41,179 nucleotides of DNA, taken from a virus. The stretch is taken from positions 1-41,179 of the IMG/VR virus record IMGVR_UViG_3300042528_000173. The stretch is one strand, 5' to 3'. Below the pieces are notes generated by a model. The model searched no databases and had not been told where the DNA came from. It saw only the letters and a list, made by a program, of their open reading frames with translations. Positions 17,788 through 25,343 of this stretch are shown here, piece by piece; position 1 is the first letter of the stretch, and the number at the start of each line of letters is the position of its first letter. The translations under genes and the position numbers were made by a program.

Positions 17788-17986
17788 GGATTTTTCCGTT
17801 TTCATAGAACATTTCCTCAATTCCATCCTTCTTATCCTCTTTGTATGAGGTTCTCCATCGAATGTTTCCGTCCGCATAGAACCACTCCCAAATACCTTCT
17901 TGTTGCTCTTTTGAGTTTAGTTGTCCTTTGACCCATATATTTCCGTTGTCATAGTATTCAATGTAGGGTGTGAGTTTGTTTTTCAT
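17663..17986 (-). CDS. YwqK-type MORN-variant repeat protein
   Basis: From ATG 17986 the product has 107 residues: a LTPYIEYYDNGNIWVKGQL lead followed by repeats of the MORN_2 kind (GIWEWFYADGNIRWRTSYKE, DGIEEMFYENGKIHWRTPYKE, DGIEEEFDEQGNITKTRHWK). This is the repeat of 'YwqK family antitoxin' annotations (COG2849). The true function is unclear; antitoxin is only a database label. The start lies 4 bases after the stop of the larger paralogue. An upstream TTG would extend it by 8 residues into that gene. Confidence 0.82.
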   Translation of the reverse strand: MKNKLTPYIEYYDNGNIWVKGQLNSKEQQEGIWEWFYADGNIRWRTSYKEDKKDGIEEMFYENGKIHWRTPYKEGKADGIEEEFDEQGNITKTRHWKDGELIEETKH

Positions 17987-17990
17987 AGGT

Positions 17991-18785
17991 TTAGTGTTCA
18001 GTTGTTTCAATTAGTTCTCCATTTTTCCATAGAGTGGTTTCTACGATGTTTCCTTGTTCATCAAATTCCTCCACAATTCCATCTATCTTACCCTCTTTGT
18101 AAGGGGTTCTCCATTTGATATTTCCGTTTTCACCAAAAACCTCCTCAATGCCATCCTCCTTATCCTCTTTGAATGGGATTCTCAATCTGATGTTTCCGTT
18201 AAAATCGAACAACTCCCAAAGACCTTCTTCTTGTCCTTTGGAGTTCTTTTGTCCTTTGATATACACATTCCCGTTGCGGTGATATTCAATGTGGGGTGTG
18301 AGTTCGGGTTCAGTTGTTTCAATTATTTCTCCATCTTTCCATAGATAGGTTTCGATGATGTACCCTTGTTCATCAAACCACTCCTCAATACCATCTATCT
18401 TACCCCGTTTGTATGGGGTTCTCCGTTGGATGTTTCCGTATTTATAGAAGAACTCCTGAATTCCATCCTCCTTACCTCCTTTGTAAGGGGTTCTCCAATG
18501 GATGTTTCCGTTTGTATAGAAATACTCCCAAAGACCTTCTTCTTGTCCACTGGAGTTCTTTTGACCTTTAACCTGTACATTTCCGTTGGGGTGGTATTTA
18601 ATGTGGGGTGTGAGTTCTGCATTTTCCGACTTGGATTGAATGTTTGTGTAAATATCGAAAATCTCGTCTATGGTGTATAGTTTGTTTTTGTAAAAACGAC
18701 AAACACCTGCTGTGTGCTTTGCTTCGTCTGTGTGGATTAATACCCACCTTGCGAATTTAACTTGCTCGTTCATTTTGTTTTTCAT
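17991..18785 (-). CDS. YwqK-type repeat protein with two repeat modules
   Basis: 264 residues. Residues 1-55 are a unique N-terminal part (KFARWVLIHTDEAKHTAGVC). Two tandem copies of the same about 100-residue module follow, each starting LTPHI(K/E)YHxNGNV and holding about four MORN_2-like repeats. The next gene is a single copy of this module, so the locus grew by tandem duplication. The modules are strongly alike at DNA level. No partner toxin is recognised next to it. Confidence 0.85.
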   Translation of the reverse strand: MKNKMNEQVKFARWVLIHTDEAKHTAGVCRFYKNKLYTIDEIFDIYTNIQSKSENAELTPHIKYHPNGNVQVKGQKNSSGQEEGLWEYFYTNGNIHWRTPYKGGKEDGIQEFFYKYGNIQRRTPYKRGKIDGIEEWFDEQGYIIETYLWKDGEIIETTEPELTPHIEYHRNGNVYIKGQKNSKGQEEGLWELFDFNGNIRLRIPFKEDKEDGIEEVFGENGNIKWRTPYKEGKIDGIVEEFDEQGNIVETTLWKNGELIETTEH

Positions 18786-18795
18786 AGTGTAAAGT

Positions 18796-19446
18796 TTAGT
18801 AAATGTATTGACCGACCCATTGTGTTAGGCCATCTGAGGTGGTGGTCTTTCTTTTAAAAATTCTAACCGCGTTGTCTCCAAATTGCTCATAACTATCTAT
18901 TGCAGTGCACTCAAAAGCAACAGGTGTCTTTGGTTGTTGGAGGGATTGGATTAACTCTCCATAAAACTTATAAAACTTTACTGCATACTCACCTGAAGTT
19001 ATTTTTCTATTTTCTTCTGAAAAAATGATAGCTTTGTGTATGGCAGTTTTAAGTTGTTCCTCTGTGTACTTGTACTTCTCTTTGGCTTTGTTGTAGCCTA
19101 CAATAAATGATGAAACCTCATAATCAGTAACTCCAACTTTTTTATATGAACTTTTAAATTCCTCAGCCAACTTCACAACATCATCTTCAAGTGGTGGTAG
19201 TAAGTCAACACCTTCAAGAACAGGTGAGTTGTTGAGTGGTAAATGGGATATGATTTTCTTACAATAGTCCATGTGTATTTGGCCGTTGCCTTCAAATAGG
19301 AATTGTTCGTTGTAGTAATCATTGACTTTCCTTATGTCTAACACTTCCAATTCAGAGCAGTCAACAAGCACTGTGTCTCCAATAGCAATCTCTGAATCAT
19401 CTACCACCAATAGGTAGTTGTCTGTTTTAATGATGCTGTGTGTCAT
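18796..19446 (-). CDS. Unknown 216-residue protein
   Basis: The first 60 residues form a beta-rich start (TDNYLLVVDDSEIAIGDTVL), a middle helical part (DDVVKLAEEFKSSYKK, VGYNKAKEKYKYTEEQLKTA) and a short beta tail (IFKRKTTTSDGLTQWVG). Similar proteins of unknown role are common in Bacteroidota phages, from memory. It lies 10 bases upstream of the repeat-protein gene and 5 bases downstream of the preceding one. Confidence 0.75.
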   Translation of the reverse strand: MTHSIIKTDNYLLVVDDSEIAIGDTVLVDCSELEVLDIRKVNDYYNEQFLFEGNGQIHMDYCKKIISHLPLNNSPVLEGVDLLPPLEDDVVKLAEEFKSSYKKVGVTDYEVSSFIVGYNKAKEKYKYTEEQLKTAIHKAIIFSEENRKITSGEYAVKFYKFYGELIQSLQQPKTPVAFECTAIDSYEQFGDNAVRIFKRKTTTSDGLTQWVGQYIY

Positions 19447-19451
19447 AACTT

Positions 19452-19877
19452 TTATTTTTTAAGTTCCAAACTTTTTTGATAATAATAATTATAAAGTTCT
19501 TCTAAATTCATTGGCTCTTCATTCATCATTTCATTCCACATATCAATCCCAAACTTTTTTTGTAGTTCATTCCTAAGAGAATTCAATATACGCATTTCAT
19601 CTAACTCACCCTCAAACTCAAGCTTTAAAGCACGAACCCTATCCATTCTACTCGCATCCCGTGCTATTTCTAATCTATCTGAATTAGAATCACCCCCATA
19701 TTTTTTATAGGCGAGCTCGTAAGCACGATTTGCTTTTTTTCTGGCTTCAAATGCTTGAAGAAAAAATTCCGATAAATCGAAATCACCATTTTGTATTTTA
19801 TCAAAAAGATGGGAGTTAAAAGAAAGGGGCCGTTTTTTCGGCCCCCGTCTCCACCACTTAAACTTATTATAACCCAT
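19452..19877 (-). CDS. Unknown helical protein after the MoxR-like gene
   Basis: The ATG at 19877 (MGYNKFKWWRRGPKKRPLSF) lies 7 bases after the MoxR-like stop and gives 141 residues; an earlier start at 19940 would overlap that gene by 56 bases. The rest is helical and charged (AFEARKKANRAYELAYKKYG). Codons 10-16 (RGPKKRP) are written as a perfect terminator-like hairpin, so the gene is probably read only by transcripts that pass it. Function unknown. Confidence 0.68.
   Translation of the reverse strand: MGYNKFKWWRRGPKKRPLSFNSHLFDKIQNGDFDLSEFFLQAFEARKKANRAYELAYKKYGGDSNSDRLEIARDASRMDRVRALKLEFEGELDEMRILNSLRNELQKKFGIDMWNEMMNEEPMNLEELYNYYYQKSLELKK
19816..19846 (-). terminator. Strong hairpin plus U-run inside a coding sequence
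   Basis: Minus strand GGGGCCG, A6 loop, CGGCCCC, then TTTCTTTT. A 7-bp GC-only stem with a U-rich tail is a good intrinsic terminator. It lies about 40 bases after the MoxR-like stop and inside the start of the 141-residue gene, so it may attenuate that gene. Confidence 0.65.
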
Positions 19878-19884
19878 ACTAATT

Positions 19885-21168
19885 TTAGAAAGGGTTTTGT
19901 ACCGGAGTAGCTTCTTCAGTATTAAAGAGGTTTTCTTCACCTACCTTAATAAACTTTTGAACATACTGCTTCATAAACACACGCTCCGATTGAGCACCAC
20001 CCGTATTATCAAAGAAGGGATAGATAGCAATTTCAGCAGCCTCCTGCAAATTAAACCCATCATACAACAGCGAACCAATCTCCACCGCAGTTCGGGTAGA
20101 TAATGAGTTGGTCAACTTCGGCGATTCGGATTTAACCTCATCACGAGTCATTGAAGTAATTTCGGCTACACTATCAATCAAAGATTTTGATACAGATGGA
20201 TACATCATAGAGAGCAATTCAGCCTCTTCATCTTTTGTGAGAGATTCCATCTCAATCACCGTAAATCGGTCAAGTATCGCACGGTCAAGCAATCGTGTCG
20301 CTGTATATTCATTACCAATATTAGCGGAAGCGATAAACGAAACACCATCAGCCACATTGATAGTGGGTGAATCAGCGGCTTCATCAAGTCGGAGATAGCG
20401 TTGACCCGGATCGAGAACAGTCATTAGAATGTTCCATGCTTCGGGGTGAGCCCTCGTAATCTCGTCAAGTACCACCACAGTGTTTGGTGTTTGGATTGCT
20501 TTTACAAATGGTGATTGATTAAACACCGTACCTTTAGTGGTATCAAATTGAGTATTACCAATCAAAGTGCTGCGAGGGTCTTGGGTAGCTCCCAAGTTGA
20601 TGATAAAGGTATTGTAACCATCAATAGAACTAGCCGCTGCTTTAGCCGCCATAGTCTTACCACAACCAGCCGCACCTGTCATCATAATGTTCTTACCACG
20701 AAGAATATTTCGAACCAAATATTTCCACTTTAATTCCGGCATAAACAACATCTTTGGTTTTAAGGATGCCGCCTCATTGTGGATGAAGTTCAAAACATTT
20801 TCAGGCATAACAACCGGCGCAACTGCTGCCGGAGTATTAACCACCGGAGGAGCGGTAGATACAACATCCATAGAATATTGGGCCAACCCACCATTTGGTT
20901 TATTGAAATTTAAGACCGGAGAATTATCGGTAACTTTTGAAGCGGGAACACGCCCAAAACAAAGTTGACCGGATGTAAACGAACCCTTTACCCTAACTTT
21001 GAAACGAAATTTATCAGGGTTTTTAGCGGCCTGTTTTGCCCTACGATTGAGCGAACTGCCTGGCTCATTAAGAGCAGGGATGTTGAACATGACCCCAGCG
21101 GAGTCTTTGAACAATAGTACACCATTGCTTTCAACGATAGTACCGAAAACGAATCTTTGATTTTTCAT
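19885..21168 (-). CDS. MoxR/CobS-like AAA+ ATPase
   Basis: 427 residues. Residues 1-130 are an unrecognised beta-rich N-terminus with a Pro/Ala/Val linker (100-122). The AAA+ core follows: Walker A GAAGCGKT (165-172), Walker B VVVLDE (231-236), sensor SAN near 282 and arginine-finger candidates in LDRAILDRF (296-301). It belongs to the MoxR/CobS branch, which usually pairs with a VWA protein; the gene just upstream encodes one. The pair would act as a metal-chelatase-like or protein-remodelling machine. Promoter and upstream palindrome are shared with that neighbour. Confidence 0.9.
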   Translation of the reverse strand: MKNQRFVFGTIVESNGVLLFKDSAGVMFNIPALNEPGSSLNRRAKQAAKNPDKFRFKVRVKGSFTSGQLCFGRVPASKVTDNSPVLNFNKPNGGLAQYSMDVVSTAPPVVNTPAAVAPVVMPENVLNFIHNEAASLKPKMLFMPELKWKYLVRNILRGKNIMMTGAAGCGKTMAAKAAASSIDGYNTFIINLGATQDPRSTLIGNTQFDTTKGTVFNQSPFVKAIQTPNTVVVLDEITRAHPEAWNILMTVLDPGQRYLRLDEAADSPTINVADGVSFIASANIGNEYTATRLLDRAILDRFTVIEMESLTKDEEAELLSMMYPSVSKSLIDSVAEITSMTRDEVKSESPKLTNSLSTRTAVEIGSLLYDGFNLQEAAEIAIYPFFDNTGGAQSERVFMKQYVQKFIKVGEENLFNTEEATPVQNPF

Positions 21169-21208
21169 AATAATTTGATTTGGGGGTTAAGGGGTTTAAG
21201 TTACAAAG

Positions 21209-21240
21209 TAAAGATAAGGAAGAAATAGCAAATATCCAAG
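21209..21240 (-). promoter_or_regulatory. Promoter of the MoxR-like gene
   Basis: Minus strand CTTGG (21240-21236), 19 bases, TATCTTTA (21216-21209). Nearly the same 40-base stretch occurs at 23.46, 23.69 and 35.92 kb, and a shorter version at 39.64 and 40.24 kb. Confidence 0.65.
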
Positions 21241-21288
21241 CTTTTTATGTTAAATTATCGTTAAATTTATCCACATTTTGGGGTAAAG

Positions 21289-21306
21289 TGTCCATTTTAT
21301 TGGACA
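21289..21306. promoter_or_regulatory. Operator-like palindrome, copy 1
   Basis: TGTCCATTTTATTGGACA, an 18-base near-palindrome. It overlaps the last codons of the VWA gene and lies 49 bases upstream of the MoxR promoter's TTGG box. The same palindrome precedes the promoters at 23.7 and 35.9 kb, each time followed by TGTGGATAA. Confidence 0.6.
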
Positions 21307-23438
21307 CCTACCTCAAATTTAGCATTCAGGGTTTTGGCCAGGTCAATTACTTCGGTCACATTCACGAACCTGGCATCCTTACCATACATTTCAGAAAACA
21401 CATCCATATTATAATCACCACCGCCCGAAGATACATAGTAGGATAAAACACTAACACCACCCATCTTCATTTTATTTATTTGGGCGGCGGTATGTTTAAT
21501 AGCATCATTACCACCGTAATTTATATCTTTATTATGGAACTGAGGCATCCCGTCGGAAAAGTTAATCAGATATTTTTCTGAGCCATCTTTGGTGTTCATA
21601 ATCTCATTCATAATAGCCTCATAACACAACCCTTCGGGAGTAGTACCATTTGGAACAATGTGGCCGAATAAATTCTTAATCTTTGAAAAATTATCTACAC
21701 GACTATCATACGCAATTACGATAAGTGGTATATCATGATTTGATTCATAAGTGCTTCGGTAACTAATAACCACATTAATGTTTGAGGTCATTGAAGCCGC
21801 CTTAGCGATAGCAACCACAGCAGTTTGTGTTTTATTCCATTTAGAACCACCCATAGAACCACTAGCATCAATTGAAATATGAAGGGTAACGGGTTTTACC
21901 GAATTGGATTGAATTTTATCAAAAATATTAAAATTACCAAACCCAATCTCATGCAACATTCGGGAGGATATTTTACCCGATTTAAGGCGGGGAGTAACCA
22001 AACTACGATTCTCATCACGCGTCTTTAGCTTTTTACCAAGCAACATACCCAAAGAAATACCATCATTAATATTTTTCTGAAGGTAACTAATGTTACCCTC
22101 ATAATTTGTGGTAATACCAAACACAGAGGATTCAATTAATTGTTTTGTAAGTTTTTTAACAACATAACAATTTGTTTTCATAACCCTACCATAACCATCT
22201 AAAGCGGAAACACTCTTTAAGTCAATGTTTGATTCCTCCAAAGCGTTTACATTATTGGAATCACCTTTACTCATTTTCTTTTTAGAGATATCACCTCGTA
22301 TAAAATCTTTTTGCTTTTTGATAGCCTTATCAAGCTTATTTTTATTGGTAGGAGTAAGTTTATCATCACCACCCGAAGTAGGTTTACCACCATCCGGTGA
22401 ATGGTCTAAATTACCATCACCACTATCAATATCTGAATCACTATTTTCAGTAGAATCGGTATCACCATCACTATTAGAATCACCACTATCAGAATCACCA
22501 CCACCAGCGGAAGAATTCATACTATCATCACCCGTTTGAGGAGAGTCAAAATCACCACTCATTGGCGATTGGCCCGATGATGAACCATCACCACTATCAG
22601 TATTTTCTGAAGCATCATTAGAAGAACCACCATTACCACCACTTTGTTTTTCAGCGGTAACAGCATCATAGATAGTTAAGAAAATATCCACCGCCAAATC
22701 CATACTATCTTCGGTCGTTTTCAACCTACCAATATTATTCAAGTCTAACAAATTCCAAATGATAGGAAAGGCTTTTAAAGCATCCATCCTACGATTTTTA
22801 TTGGTAATATTAATCAGGCGGAACATATAAGATTCCCAATCTTCTGAAGTGTATTCATCCGATTTTAGACCCTTATCAATAATACTATCATTAAAGTATT
22901 TGTCATACATAGTGTGATAATAACCACGATAACCGGGCGCCGAGTTATAAACATAACTATCAATCCGCCTATCCTCAACAATATTGAGAATATCTTTTAG
23001 GTAACTATCTTTAGCACGAACAATATCCTGTTCAATATCAGGATTACTATTAATCCTATTTTGGATTTTGGTTGGATTCGAAGAATTACTACTGAAATAT
23101 TTTTGTAGTAATGTAAAGTCGGTCAACTTAATATGCGAACCTTCATGAAGAGCCAAACCAACCGCTGGGTCAAATTCGGCATCATCAAGTTTGGATGAAA
23201 TTACCACCGTAGTACCATCGGTATAGGATTGGTCGCCGTTTGAAAATTTGACAGGAATATGTTTACCCGTTACAATATTAACAAAATTACCAATAGCCCG
23301 TTTGTAGGAAGCCAACTTAATAAGGTCATTTTTATTATCAATAGCCTCACCACGAGCATTCACACGAACAGGTGCGAACAAAGATTTATCCAACCAGAAG
23401 TCGGAATAATAAGATTTATGATTTTTGTAGTGTTTCAT
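21297..23438 (-). CDS. CobT-like VWA protein with HExxH metallopeptidase motif
   Basis: 713 residues. The N-terminal half has a zinc-protease-like HEGSH (98-102) and, downstream, NIVEDRRID (about 152-160), the usual third ligand region of this group. Residues 265-365 are a Ser/Gly/Asp-rich acidic linker. The C-terminal half is a VWA domain with an intact MIDAS: DASGS (524-528), then NGTTPEGL and FSDGMPQ. This layout matches CobT-like or 'putative metallopeptidase + VWA' partners of MoxR ATPases. It is transcribed just before the MoxR-like gene. Cobalt chelation is unlikely without the other subunits. Confidence 0.9.
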   Translation of the reverse strand: MKHYKNHKSYYSDFWLDKSLFAPVRVNARGEAIDNKNDLIKLASYKRAIGNFVNIVTGKHIPVKFSNGDQSYTDGTTVVISSKLDDAEFDPAVGLALHEGSHIKLTDFTLLQKYFSSNSSNPTKIQNRINSNPDIEQDIVRAKDSYLKDILNIVEDRRIDSYVYNSAPGYRGYYHTMYDKYFNDSIIDKGLKSDEYTSEDWESYMFRLINITNKNRRMDALKAFPIIWNLLDLNNIGRLKTTEDSMDLAVDIFLTIYDAVTAEKQSGGNGGSSNDASENTDSGDGSSSGQSPMSGDFDSPQTGDDSMNSSAGGGDSDSGDSNSDGDTDSTENSDSDIDSGDGNLDHSPDGGKPTSGGDDKLTPTNKNKLDKAIKKQKDFIRGDISKKKMSKGDSNNVNALEESNIDLKSVSALDGYGRVMKTNCYVVKKLTKQLIESSVFGITTNYEGNISYLQKNINDGISLGMLLGKKLKTRDENRSLVTPRLKSGKISSRMLHEIGFGNFNIFDKIQSNSVKPVTLHISIDASGSMGGSKWNKTQTAVVAIAKAASMTSNINVVISYRSTYESNHDIPLIVIAYDSRVDNFSKIKNLFGHIVPNGTTPEGLCYEAIMNEIMNTKDGSEKYLINFSDGMPQFHNKDINYGGNDAIKHTAAQINKMKMGGVSVLSYYVSSGGGDYNMDVFSEMYGKDARFVNVTEVIDLAKTLNAKFEVGVQ

Positions 23439-23461
23439 ATATTAGGGATTAACTTACAATG

Positions 23462-23493
23462 TAAAGATAAGAAAGAAATAGTAAATATCCAAG
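23462..23493 (-). promoter_or_regulatory. Promoter of the VWA gene
   Basis: Minus strand CTTGG (23493-23489), 19 bases, TATCTTTA (23469-23462), 24 bases before the VWA start. It lacks the full palindrome upstream because the 55-residue gene ends there. Confidence 0.65.
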
Positions 23494-23502
23494 CTTTCTA
23501 TG

Positions 23503-23670
23503 TTAAATTTGCGTTAAATCTTTTTTCCAAGATTTATCCTTTCTTGAATACGCCTTTAATGATGGGACAACCTGTTCTGTCATTTTTTTACCAATATGGT
23601 GTGCAGCATCCCCAGAAGTCCAATTTCCGTTGAAATCAAGTACTTTTTTATCTCTTTTGGTTTTACTCAT
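23503..23670 (-). CDS. 55-residue basic protein
   Basis: ATG 23670, stop 23503. MSKTKRDKKVLDFNGNWTSG followed by DAAHHIGKKMTEQVVPSLKAY and a basic end. No family recognised. It has its own promoter 21-52 bases upstream and the operator palindrome beyond that, so it is first in the VWA/MoxR locus and probably co-regulated. Its stop overlaps the next promoter region. Confidence 0.68.
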   Translation of the reverse strand: MSKTKRDKKVLDFNGNWTSGDAAHHIGKKMTEQVVPSLKAYSRKDKSWKKDLTQI

Positions 23671-23690
23671 ATCAATAATTATTTAATACT

Positions 23691-23722
23691 TAAAGATAGT
23701 AATAAAAAAGCAAAATTCCAAG
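23691..23722 (-). promoter_or_regulatory. Promoter of the 55-residue gene
   Basis: Minus strand CTTGG (23722-23718), 19 bases, TATCTTTA (23698-23691). The leader also shows the shared AAGCTTGG core. Confidence 0.63.
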
Positions 23723-23762
23723 CTTTTTCCCTAAAAGTTATCCACATTTTAGGGTTAAAAAG

Positions 23763-23780
23763 TGTCCAATATATTGGACA
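23763..23780. promoter_or_regulatory. Operator-like palindrome, copy 2
   Basis: TGTCCAATATATTGGACA, a perfect 18-base palindrome, 41 bases upstream of the TTGG box of the 55-residue gene and 10 bases after the thioesterase stop. It is the best-preserved of three copies. Confidence 0.68.
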
Positions 23781-23789
23781 GTTTGTAAA

Positions 23790-24233
23790 TTATCCGTTAT
23801 AGATATCAAATCCACCCGAAGAATCGGGCGTTTGTTTTGGTGGGATTTTAAACCCATATTTAATTTTAACCCGCTCTGATATGGGTATAGGATTCCCCTC
23901 TTCATCAATTCTTACAAAGGTAATGTAGGTAGATACTACGGTGGTTTGCTTTCCAGTGTAAACATTATGGGCTCGGGCCTCAATATATAATTTAACTGAT
24001 GTATTGCCTATATTATGGACTTTACCATAAACCTTTAATAACTGCCCTTCTTTTGCAGGTTTTTTAAATAGACATTCTTCTATTTTAATAGTAACCACAC
24101 GGGGTGTATCGCATACCTGCATTGCATAGGCTGCGGCAGAAGCATCAATCCATGCCAATGCTTTTCCACCAAATAGATTTCCGTGAAATCCTAAATCTGA
24201 TTTTTTGACGGGATATGTATTAATTAACTCCAT
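23790..24233 (-). CDS. Acyl-CoA thioesterase-like hotdog protein
   Basis: 147 residues with the hotdog-fold signature HGNLFGGKALAWIDASAAAY (residues about 17-36), followed by VTIKIEECLFKKPAKEGQLL and KLYIEARAHNVYTG. This matches acyl-CoA hydrolases (YciA/BFIT type), which cut acyl-CoA to free acid and CoA. The catalytic Asp candidate (WID) is kept. It is rare in phages, so it is likely host-derived. It overlaps the upstream 66-residue gene by 14 bases. Confidence 0.85.
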   Translation of the reverse strand: MELINTYPVKKSDLGFHGNLFGGKALAWIDASAAAYAMQVCDTPRVVTIKIEECLFKKPAKEGQLLKVYGKVHNIGNTSVKLYIEARAHNVYTGKQTTVVSTYITFVRIDEEGNPIPISERVKIKYGFKIPPKQTPDSSGGFDIYNG

Positions 24234-24420
24234 CTGTTATTTCTTCAAATGGTATAGATACTATTTCTCTACAAAAATACAACATTCCATCTTTTTTAAA
24301 TGCGTGAGAGCAGTTCCAATATTGCTTCACCCCATCCACATTCAACACACCATCCTCTCGTACGGCTCTATAAACTTGAAACATTGAATCATTAACATAT
24401 ATAACCTGTCCAATATTCAT
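24220..24420 (-). CDS. 66-residue unknown protein
   Basis: Start at ATG 24420 (MNIGQVIYVNDSMFQVYRAV); any longer frame would run into the tRNA-Gly just upstream. A compact beta-rich protein, with YWNCSHAFKKDGMLYF in the middle. No family recognised. It ends inside the thioesterase gene by 14 bases. Confidence 0.62.
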   Translation of the reverse strand: MNIGQVIYVNDSMFQVYRAVREDGVLNVDGVKQYWNCSHAFKKDGMLYFCREIVSIPFEEITDGVN

Positions 24421-24434
24421 TTTAAAAATTTTTG

Positions 24435-24505
24435 AGCGGGTAGATGGAATCGAACCACCTTCATAGGCTTGGAAAGCGAATGTAATACCAATATACGATA
24501 CCCGC
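24435..24505 (-). tRNA. tRNA-Gly(TCC), imperfect anticodon stem
   Basis: Acceptor GCGGGTA/TACCCGC, T-arm GGTGG-TTCGATT-CCATC, anticodon loop TTTCCAA, discriminator T as in glycine tRNAs. The anticodon stem has T-T and C-C mismatches, so it may be weak or decayed. No CCA is encoded. A second tRNA-Gly(TCC) lies at 30.9 kb. Confidence 0.75.
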
Positions 24506-24510
24506 AAGTT

Positions 24511-24527
24511 CCCCCAATTAAGGGGGG
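24511..24527. other. G/C hairpin between lipoprotein gene and tRNA-Gly
   Basis: CCCCC-AATTAA-GGGGG. It has no U-run on either strand, so it is a processing or stability element rather than a clear terminator. Confidence 0.5.
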
Positions 24528-24533
24528 ATTTGA

Positions 24534-24704
24534 TTACTGAGCAGCTTGAGTAGTGCTATCTACTGCAGGATACAACTCTTGAGTTGAATCAATTACAGAA
24601 GAATCTACTGGTTCAGCGGTTTGTTCGACCTGTTCAGCGTTATTGCTACATGATGTAAGTGATACAATCATAGCAATCATTGTTGAAAAAAAGATGTTTT
24701 TCAT
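24534..24704 (-). CDS. Small lipoprotein, 56 residues
   Basis: ATG 24704: MKNIFFSTMIAMIVSLTSCS, a signal peptide with lipobox LTSC (Cys 19), then a Gln/Glu/Thr/Ser-rich tail. It would be lipid-anchored in the envelope. Similar small lipoproteins recur at 36.1, 38.2 and 39.5 kb. Possible role in superinfection exclusion or lysis (spanin-like), not proven. It has its own promoter. Confidence 0.8.
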   Translation of the reverse strand: MKNIFFSTMIAMIVSLTSCSNNAEQVEQTAEPVDSSVIDSTQELYPAVDSTTQAAQ

Positions 24705-24728
24705 AATTAAATTGGTTTAAATTTTACA

Positions 24729-24759
24729 CAATATACGAAACTATTTTGATATTTCCAAA
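24729..24759 (-). promoter_or_regulatory. Promoter of the 56-residue lipoprotein
   Basis: Minus strand TTTGG (24759-24755), 19 bases, TATATTG (24735-24729). Shares the 20-base core GGAAATATCAAAATAGTTTC with the promoter at 25.43 kb. Confidence 0.65.
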
Positions 24760-24779
24760 TTTTTTACAAATAAATACAA

Positions 24780-25163
24780 TTATTTTTTTAATAAAATCTC
24801 TTTAAGCATGTTTACCTCATTTCGAAACAACTCGTTTTCCATTTTCCACCTTACCTTTTCAATTGCTTTTTGAACCAATAAAATTAATTCATTTGATAAA
24901 TGTGAACCAATTGTGAACTCAAATGTATAGTAATGGTTTGATACTTTTACCATATTATTTTGAAGTATTAGTGTAAACTCTTTATCCCAAGTTTGAACAT
25001 AATACCTACCTGAAGGTGTCATTAAATAATGAGTGTTTGGGTTGGCTAATAATTTAATTAAAACCCTTTTAGTAAGAATTTCTCTTTCAGTATATGGTTC
25101 ATGTTTATTTGCTTTTAACTTAAACCAAACATAAACCTTTTTTAATTTATATGTTAAATTCAT
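24780..25163 (-). CDS. Unknown 127-residue protein
   Basis: Basic N-terminus (MNLTYKLKKVYVWFKLKANK), a beta-rich middle (HYLMTPSGRYYVQTWDKEF) and a helical end (LILLVQKAIEKVRWKMENEL). No known domain. It sits between the lipoprotein promoter and the tRNA-Arg, and is probably transcribed with the tRNAs upstream of it. Confidence 0.7.
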   Translation of the reverse strand: MNLTYKLKKVYVWFKLKANKHEPYTEREILTKRVLIKLLANPNTHYLMTPSGRYYVQTWDKEFTLILQNNMVKVSNHYYTFEFTIGSHLSNELILLVQKAIEKVRWKMENELFRNEVNMLKEILLKK

Positions 25164-25177
25164 ACTTTTTGTTTTTG

Positions 25178-25250
25178 TGATCCCGACTGGGGTCGAACCA
25201 GTAACCTACTGCTTAGAAGGCAGTTGCTCTATCCATTGAGCTACGGGACC
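25178..25250 (-). tRNA. tRNA-Arg(TCT)
   Basis: GGTCCCG/CGGGATC acceptor, D-arm TAGCTCAATGGATAGAGC, loop CTTCTAA, T-arm with TTCGACC. Discriminator A. It reads AGA, a common arginine codon in AT-rich phages. Confidence 0.95.
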
Positions 25251-25260
25251 AATGTAATGG

Positions 25261-25334
25261 TGGGCCCTGCTGGGTTCGAACCAGCGACCACCTGATTATG
25301 AGTCAGACGCTCTGACCTGCTGAGCTAAGGGCCC
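25261..25334 (-). tRNA. tRNA with CAT anticodon (elongator Met or Ile2)
   Basis: GGGCCCT acceptor, anticodon loop CTCATAA, T-arm GCTGG-TTCGAAC-CCAGC, discriminator A. The body resembles bacterial Ile2 (lysidine-modified) as much as Met. A separate tRNA-Ile(TAT) and another CAT tRNA at 31.8 kb make its identity uncertain. Confidence 0.92.
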
Positions 25335-25343
25335 TTATTGTTG

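Noticed and set aside
17683-18622. Alternative frames of 64-104 codons in the YwqK-type genes
   Set aside because: Repetitive DNA gives open frames on all strands; the repeat protein frame has the consistent motif.
22225-22539. Plus-strand frame of 104 codons opposite the VWA gene
   Set aside because: It is the antisense of the Ser/Gly/Asp-rich linker, with no promoter and biased composition.
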